Below, piece after piece: positions 56,972-64,000 of a stretch of DNA of 64,000 bases (within the stretch, counting starts at the first letter, position 1; each line of letters starts with the position of its first letter). Under the pieces are notes generated by a model. It saw only the letters and a program-made list of their open reading frames with translations. It was not told the origin of the DNA and ran no database searches. A program made the translations under genes and the position numbers. Source of the DNA: Drechmeria coniospora (lineage: Eukaryota; Ascomycota; Sordariomycetes; Hypocreales; Ophiocordycipitaceae); contig NC_054389.1 in the NCBI RefSeq assembly GCF_001625195.1, positions 2,884,147 through 2,948,146 on the forward strand, read 5' to 3'.

Positions 56972-57483
56972 CTCGATTTCTGAAAGAAAGCCTACCTGCT
57001 TACCTAACTATCTTTAAACCGGTCCGCCCATTACAGAATTCTTAATATGCTTTAATACTTTACGTCTATAAGAGTCTAATACTTTGTTATAAGCCTCCAA
57101 CTTAGTATTTTATACATTTAGGTATATACTACTATGTAAATCTAATACTTTACTATAGTAGATAGTAGATTAATACTTTAGTATTACAATGCTGCATTTT
57201 CCGGCCTTCCAAGGTAGCCAGTAAAGGCATGAACCGGGTTGCTGGCCAATCGTAGGAGTATTTTGAAGTCCAGGGTCTGATTTGTAGCCCTGCCACAGAC
57301 GGGCTGCGAAGACCCACTGTAACGATATCCACTCATTCTATTAAATCAACCTAGTATTATATACTTAGCATTGCTGGCTGGCAAAGCAACAAAAGACTTT
57401 ATTCCTCCTTCACGTCGCCCTGCCGTACCTACGTGGCAAGCTCCGCAGTGTACTGATCTGGCAAACAGCGAAGCAGAGCAAAT
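56972..57483. other. Right edge of the AT-rich block and SRP72 promoter
   Basis: 56972-57190 is AT-rich with several TCTAATACTTT-type words; from 57190 composition is balanced. The last 200-300 bp should hold the promoter and 5' UTR of the SRP72 gene. No other gene seen. Confidence 0.45.
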
Positions 57484-59473
57484 ATGCCACCAGAGCATAC
57501 TGCCGCCCTCACTGCCCTCCTGCGGAGTGCCGTCATCAGCGACGACGATGAGGTCCTGATGGCTGCAAATGCCGCCATTAAGGTCGACAAGTCAAACTTC
57601 ATTGCCCAGCACACAAGAGTTGTAGCGCTTCTCAGGCTCGACCGCTTCGAGGACGCTGTCCGCGTCATTGCCGAGGGTGGGACAAAACTCGAGGCAAAAT
57701 GCACTCTGGAGAAAGCCTATGCGCTCTACAAACTTGGCGACCTCAGCGCTGCCGCCGATTGTCTCAAGACTTCCGCGTTGGATAATCGTGGCCTTTGCCA
57801 CATTGCTGCCCAGGTTGCATATCGTGCAGAGCGGTTCAGTGAGACGGAAGCTATTTACCACCGTCTTCTCGATGCTGCCGATGAATCCCAGGAAGATAAT
57901 GACCTGAACATTAACATTAGAGCAGCTCAAGCACAACACCAGTGGCAGGATTTCTCATCCACCAGCTCCCTTCTTTCCGACTGCACGCCAGATACCTTCG
58001 AACTGTGCTACAACGTGGCATGTGCACACATTGCAAGAGATGATCTCAAGAGCGCCGCGACCCTCCTAAAGCGAGCTGCCCAACTATGCGATGCCTCGGA
58101 GGAGCTGACAGAAGAAGATAAAGAGGGCGAGCTAAAATCCATATTGGCCCAGCAGGCATATGTTCATGCCAGGCTTGGTGAAACCCGGCAGGCATTAGAT
58201 CTGTACCAGTCGCTACCTACAACAGAGTGAGTAATGATATTCCATAATAGTCATGAAATACAGGTGGTTAACTCTTGTAAACCCAACTAGGGATGCGGAC
58301 CCAAACCTTGCGCTTGTGATACAGAACAACATTTCTGTATTGCAGATGAAGCCTGTCAACCCGTTCTTGTTTCATCGTCAAACAGCCGCGTGGATGAGAT
58401 TTGCTACCAGTGCCAAATTATTCAGTTACCAAGCTACAGTCTTGGCTCGAAACGCTGCAATAATCAACACCCAGGCACATAAGACATCCGGGGTCCGACC
58501 AAAATTCTACGAGAAGCCACAATTACTTGGTATTGGACAGGATAATAATGTGTTCTCGGTCCTGAATGTGTCTACTGAAACACAAGGAAATACCCAAAGG
58601 GAGCTTCTCCGACGCCTGGCAGCTCTATCCAATCAGCGGCCCAAGGATGTCGGCCTTGTCATCACCATGGTGCAACTTCACCTGCAACAAAAGAATAGGT
58701 CGGCAGCTTTGACTGTTTTAGAAAGATTTTTCAATCGTCTCAGCCTATCCGAGAACGGGGATGGTGATGTCCGCTTCAGCCCTGGTTTGATCGCCTTGGC
58801 GGTTTCCTTGATGGAGTCTCTAGGCAGAAATTCGTCTATCAATTCTGAACTAGCCCAGGCAGTCAAATACTGGCAAGATAGACCGATCGCTTCCATTATG
58901 TCTCTCCTGAGAGAGGCAGGTATTGAGCTTTCGACGTCATCGAACCCCATAAATTCGCGCCTTGCTGCGTCTGCCTTCAAGAAGCTTCATGGAGAGAGTG
59001 ACGAATCTCCTGTTGTTTCGGCTGGCCTAGTTGCAACCCTGGCCACCTCCGACTATTCAACAGTCGAACGACATACCGGCCAGCTCCCCTCTGTGCAAAC
59101 ATTAGTTGGCGACACAGATGTTCGTATTTTATTCAACAGCGGCGTTGCAGTGACGTCGAACAGTGCCGCCGCTTCAAGAAAGAGAGCAGCTCCGGATGAG
59201 AACCCCGGTGAGCAGTTGAAAAGGAACAGGAGAAGGCTGCGAAAAACCTACGCTGAGCATAATAAGCCTCTCGACCCAGAACGGTGGTTGCCACTTCGAG
59301 ATCGCTCGACGCACCGCCCCAAGGGCAAGAAGGGCAAGAAAAAAAAAGGCGAGTCAACGCAGGGTGGCGTCGTTAAAAATGACGAAACGTTAGAGTTGGT
59401 GGGCGGAGGCGGAGTTAGGGTAGAAAAGGCATCAGGTTCCAACACGTCAAAGAAGAAGAAGGGAAGAAAATAA
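57484..59473 (+). CDS. SRP72: Signal recognition particle subunit SRP72, two exons
   Basis: Model: exon 1 57484-58226, intron 58227-58290 (64 nt, GTGAGT...CTAG), exon 2 58291-59473; 641 residues, join 'PTTE|DADPN'. The N-terminal ~430 residues are helical tetratricopeptide-type repeats ('FIAQHTRVVALLRLDRFEDA', 'EKAYALYKLGDLSAAADCL', 'CYNVACAHIARDDLKSAATL'), which bind SRP68. The C-terminus has the SRP72 RNA-binding segment: a basic stretch ('KRNRRRLRKTYAEHNKP'), then 'LDPERWLPLRDRS', then Lys-rich tracts including the last residues. The protein is part of the S domain of the cytosolic signal recognition particle, which targets secretory proteins to the ER. Length is usual for fungi. It is convergent with the Sec7 gene. 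Confidence 0.93.
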
Positions 59474-59876
59474 CTGAATCACATTGTTTGTTCAGTTTGG
59501 TTTCTGCCTCATCCCGCGCCCATCTGACCCTACCCGAGCACGATCCTCCCACTGGCCAAAGTCTGGCACAGGGTTTAATTTATAAGCGATTTTTGCATTG
59601 ACAAGTAGACATAGCTTCGTGAAACTGTAGGACAGGGCCAGCCCTGATAAATTCTTGGAAATGTGATACGACACCATAGGATCTTCCGGTCACAATCGGC
59701 CCAACATGGCGCAGGTCGCTTCTGCTGCCTTCCATCGGAGCTCTCGTTGCCCCCCCATGTGATATCCGCCATCCGTGCCAACTGCCTAATTCTGCAACCA
59801 TGTCGCCGATGAACGAATACATTCCTGCTCCAACTTGACTCCTGGCTGCTGCTTCTTAGCCAATCCCAAAATTTGA
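59474..59876. other. Convergent intergenic region
   Basis: 403 bp between the stop codons of SRP72 and the Sec7 gene, shared 3' UTR space. No ORF of note and no repeat. Confidence 0.5.
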
Positions 59877-62800
59877 TCACGCGTTCACAACTTGTACCGG
59901 ACGACTAAGCAGGTGGTTTGGCCCTGGAAGCGAATCCTCATCGCTTTCGTCACCAGGTTCACGTGGCCGGTCCACGAACATTTCTTGGCTCTGATATGAC
60001 TCTTCGGTCTCTTGGTCGTACGCATCTATACCCTCATTTTCTGACTCAAGGAGTAGAGGTGACTGACGACCCTCGGAGAGGCTCACCACAGCCTCGCTTT
60101 CCCCATCAGACGGAACAGCCAACCTTCCACCCGCAGAGACACTCCTAGCCGCCTGAGCAGTCGAGTATCTTCTATAGAGCTCCCGGAAGCTTCGAGCAGT
60201 AGCAGTACCAGCACTTGCCGCAGACTCTCTACGGCCGGTGTTGAGCTCGGTTTGGTGCGATGGGATTTCGTGAGCAGAGTGAAAGTCGTCATGTGGCTCG
60301 CCATTAGAAACAAGTGTAGCAAGACGTAGCTCCATCTGCTGCTGCTGCTTTCGACCAATAACTTTCTCGTCTTGCGACATGGACTGTATCTCAGTACCGA
60401 GATTTATAACCGACGCTTTCTTGCCATGGACAACGAAGCTTCCTGTACCCCGTGAGAGAATTGTGTCCCGAGGGGATTCCTCGGGTAGCCCACCTGGCCC
60501 CAGCTCTCTGCCTCTCCTACTGCGGTGATGAGATAGATGACCGGCACCTTCTCGGAGTGTGCGTTGAAGGCTTCGCCGAATTTTGGTTCTGTCCAACACA
60601 TCCCGGTCGGAAGAGGTTTGGTGTTCGGCATTGTCTACCGATGTGGACACCAGTCCCTTGCTTGCAAGCTCTCTACCGAATCTAGCCTCCCACAACCCGG
60701 TCTGCCTCAACAGATCACGTTCATCAGCATCAACATCATCCTGGCTAGGGCTATCTGTGCTTGGTAATGCCATTCTTGTCCCGACACACGATGAAGCCCG
60801 TTGCGCAGGAGTTGTGATGGACGTGGTGGACTGGGGCGGCGAAGGGCTAGTGCTTGCGTGAGAGCCATGGCGAATGCTTCCTACATCCGATGCTGAGTCA
60901 GTCGGGTCACCGGAGGCCCCCCACTGCCTGGTGGCAGTATTCGGGGGCATCGGGAATGGCTGCTTGGACATCAAATCTGGTCCAACATTATTCTTGGCCA
61001 TAGGCGAACACCGAACTAAAGAGGGACCGATAGGAGTTTCGGAACCACTCTCGTTGCCACTCGTTGGTTTGGAAGCCAGTGGTTGTGTTATGGGGGATGC
61101 TGACGATCCAGATTCAAGTTGTTTCTTGGTTGGTGTGACAAATGATGCGGAAGGCGGCCAATCCTCAGCAAGATCTTGAATAAGGATATCTCGGTGGCAT
61201 TTCTCCTTCCATATCTCCATTCGAGTCCACTTCAACTGCGCAGCTGTCCGAGCTGCAGCTAGCAATAACTGTTCTCTTGTTCGGGGTTGAATGGGAGCCA
61301 GGATTTGCAAATGACGCGCATTCCTCAGCTGCTCTTCAAGCTGTCTTTGGACGTCGTACACTTTGCGGTCCGCTTCAGCAATTTTATACTGAATTCCATC
61401 TCGCCTAGCCGATTGGATATCTTCTGCCATCTTGTGATCAATTTTCCCCCGGGCAACGGACACAGGACCAGTGGGTGATTGGACAACTTGGCTGGAACTG
61501 AAACTATCGAGACGCCTTATACCACGGCGGCCCTGACCATCGTAGTTGCCTCCAATGACGCCACGCATCCTAACACCCGACGTCCTGAATGCGGCGGCGT
61601 AGTTGAGTTTGGCAAGCCAGTCATTCAACTCGTCCTCGCTGTCGGCAAGAAGCATCTCATCAAGCCCTCCCTGTCTGACGTAGACAAACGCATTCTTGTG
61701 CTTTTTATACGTAGTGTCCAATAGCGCAACAGCTCCATGGGTTGAAATCAACGCATCCGGCTTGAACTCCTCTAGAGGTGGCTTGAATATTATTGGAATT
61801 CCGTCATGGCCTGCCTTGATATGGTTTTCGTATTGATGAATAAGATTCTTAACCCAACTGGTGTTTCGAAAGAAATACAGTTGGGCGCCCGTAAGTATAG
61901 CACCCCATTCCTGCCACGGAGAACGAGCTTTCCTCTTCTTGGTATCCTTCCGCCAGAGTAAGCCAACTTTGGTTATTTTAATATCGACGATACCAGGATG
62001 TGCATTTTCTGGATTCGTGACAGTTTGCTCTGACATGAAAGCGTCTGGTCGAGATCTCGCTGAGACAATTTGCAAGACTCCTGTCCTGAAAAACGTTTTC
62101 TGCAGGTCTTTGAGGTTGAGGCAGCTAGCCGTTCCCAAGTAATTGTAGTGTTCGTCCAAATGCATTGCATCCTTTAAACTTGGCCGCAAGGCATCCAAGT
62201 TTCCATCCAGTATGAGTGTATATGGATCAATAGGTTCCTTCGCAGTTCGCTTGGCCGCGTCCCCAGCAGTGGATGACAAAAATTGTTTTCTTCTCGGTTT
62301 GATCGTAATATTGCGCTCTTGAGTCAGGTCGACATCGTCCTCAACATGAATGAATGGAGTGTATGAAATGTTGTCATAGAAGCATTCAAGTATATCGTCG
62401 AATATGCCTTCACCACGTGTGTTTTTAAGGTAATCACGTTTCTGCATTTTGTGCTTGTTGTTTTTGTTGAAGACATCCGTATGCAAAATGAGGAGGGAGA
62501 ACGCAATGAAGTAAGCCTGATCTGGGGAGGAGTAAATGCCAGGGTTGCACTCATGATATCGATTGGCAAATGCCTGAAGACATCGGTCTATCTGCTGTGT
62601 CTCCTTTGGCAGTTCGGTTTCCATAAGTAGCTTTCGAATAGCCATGTCCATTGGGTCGCCAAAAAAGCTCAAACCACGCATGTAGCTTCGCAAGACTGCC
62701 ATAGAGAAAGGATCAGAGTCCTTTGACAAGGCAGAGGCTATCAGCCCGTGGCGTACAACCTCTTCAAGGCGGGCGAGATATTTGGCCGGAGACTCATCCT

Positions 62801-63978
62801 TGCGTCGTTCGGGCAAAATGACCGGCTCTCTGGGAAGATGGAGTGAATTGCTCTTCGACGCGATGGAGCCAGGGGTTGCTGGCGTAAGGGAGCCATGACG
62901 ACTCAGTTCGGAAGTTTGACGTGTGCGACTAAGCCCAAACAAGTCTCCAAAGCTCTTCCGGCCTGTCGACATTGAAATCCGTACGGCAGGCGGCAGATGA
63001 CTATCAGTCGATTGGTGTGTTACAGAGCTTATTGTAGATGACCTGCCTCGCAGCAGGTTGGGTTGTGTCGCGGAAGAGTGACTTGAGAATGGGCCAGCTT
63101 TGTGAGCAACGAGGGCCACAGGGGCAGATGTCCCGGGTTCCAGCCCATGAGCATCCTGGTCCGCATTTGCACGAGGGGTTATCACGCTTTGTGCTGAGGC
63201 CGGACGAGGCGTAGGAGTGATACGAAGAGATGTCGAAGACTCCGTTCTGATAACGCCTGCTTTCTTTTGCTGTAGATGTGCAACGGGGAAGAAAGGTTCG
63301 GCTGCTTTTTTTATCCTGCGCAGTTTGAAGAATGAGTTGGAAGGCACGGCTTGCTTGGGGGTAGTGGATGGGCTCGAGTGATGTATGCGGTCGGGTGAGC
63401 TGGTATCAGACCTGGACGACTCGGATTGGCGATTGTCAAATGTGGTCAAAGCGGTGTGGTTCGAGATAGCCGTGGATTGTGTAGATGGACGAGGTGATCG
63501 CGGTTCATCCATCAGAGCGAGAGAGGGTCTGCCACTCCCATCTGTGGATAGTTTCCTCGACATCTTGCTCATATTCCTGCGGTTGCCACTGTCATCTCGA
63601 AGAACATCGTTGGAGCGTCGAAACTTCGAGGCAAGATTCATGCCAGAGTGTATCTTCTTTGGGCCAGCAATATCGTTGGTCGGGGCTGTCGTAATGATGG
63701 CAGGGGCTAGTTAATGCTGGTCAGCGTAGGCCTAGAAGAGGGCAGGGGCACCCACGTCTTGGGACAGGAGGAGGCCTCTCGGCCTGCTGTTTTGCCCTGA
63801 GGGATAGTTGGGAGTCGGAGGCGTTTCGAAAGCGCAACACAGAAAATCGTCGGTGTTTATAGGACTCTTGGACAGTCGTCTCAGGGCTCAGGTGTCTAGG
63901 AAAGGTGGCGCCTTTGTCTTCCGATGCCCGCCGTTGCCCATGTTCCCGGATTGAGGGTTCTGAGGATGGAGACGACAT
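59877..63978 (-). CDS. SYT1: Sec7-PH domain Arf guanine-nucleotide exchange factor, Syt1-like (5' end possibly outside window)
   Basis: Model: exon 1 63978-63756, intron 63755-63707 (49 nt, donor GTGGGT, CTGAC branch site, acceptor CTAG), exon 2 63706-59877; 1350 residues. The Sec7 domain spans about 376-526, with 'LPKETQQIDRCLQAFA' carrying the glutamic finger (about Glu443) that expels GDP from Arf, and 'QAYFIAFSLLILHTDVFN' following. A split PH domain spans about 651-782 ('KVGLLWRKDTKKRK', 'FVYVRQGGLDEMLLADSEDE'), probably for phosphoinositide-dependent recruitment to membranes. The first ~370 and last ~550 residues are Ser/Pro-rich and disordered, apart from a coiled coil after the PH domain. 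This architecture is that of yeast Syt1 and its filamentous relatives in Golgi/endosome traffic. Codons upstream of the chosen ATG stay open to the window edge, so the protein may start further out. Confidence 0.88.
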
Positions 63979-64000
63979 GAGTATTGGAGCGCCGGTGTGA

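Larger units (their letters stand above)
39000..57190. other. AT-rich, RIP-mutated transposon block
   Basis: Across about 18 kb the sequence is dominated by TpA-rich, CpA-poor text, in sharp contrast to the flanks. The transition back to balanced composition is visible near 57190. Recognisable retroelement frames inside are broken mainly by TAG and TAA at positions where Trp, Gln or Arg is expected. This is the signature of repeat-induced point mutation acting on duplicated elements and usually marks heterochromatin. Confidence 0.85.

Overview
The window is nuclear DNA of a filamentous ascomycete (Pezizomycotina). Evidence seen directly: short introns with GT...AG borders and CTAAC/CTGAC-type branch sites, AT-rich blocks full of decayed LTR retrotransposons and Fot1/pogo-type DNA transposons whose breaks are C-to-T or G-to-A transitions (the mark of repeat-induced point mutation, RIP), and fungal housekeeping genes (SRP72, a Sec7-PH Arf exchange factor, a Vps3/Vps39-type subunit). 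A secreted heat-labile-enterotoxin-like gene makes a hypocrealean, invertebrate-associated fungus the best guess. That last step is inference.

Layout. 1-5.3 kb is ordinary gene space: the 3' end of a vacuolar-sorting gene (+), a class I SAM methyltransferase (-) and a C2H2 zinc-finger regulator (-) with a 711-nt intron. 5.3-21.3 kb is about 16 kb of GC-balanced DNA in which I see no convincing gene. It is saturated with GTAC-centred motifs (TACGGAGTA / TACTCCGTA, ACATGTAC) and carries an 18-bp minisatellite. 21.3-23.4 kb holds a four-exon enterotoxin-like gene (-). 25.4-27.4 kb holds a structurally complete but dead Fot1/pogo transposon. 27.4-38.3 kb is sparse accessory DNA: a transposase fragment, a small protein with an N-terminal hydrophobic stretch, an orphan array of adhesin-type 35-residue repeats, a secreted M43-type metalloprotease (+) and a membrane-anchored FkbM-family methyltransferase (-).

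39-57.2 kb is an AT-rich, RIP-mutated block made almost wholly of nested mobile elements. A fold-back element (39060-39824) is followed by a Fot1-like relic (40250-56969). The relic contains four ~170-bp solo LTRs and a Copia retrotransposon (42478-56935). The Copia element holds a foreign solo LTR in its gag region and, inside its 3' LTR, a Gypsy/chromovirus element (49802-56416). Target-site duplications can be read at every level, so the order of insertion can be reconstructed.

57.5-64 kb returns to conserved genes: SRP72 (+), and convergent to it a large Sec7-PH protein (-) whose 5' end may lie beyond the window.

Overall the window reads as a 'two-speed' locus: conserved trafficking genes flank a gene-poor, transposon-rich compartment in which the few surviving genes are mostly secreted or membrane proteins of host-interaction type.
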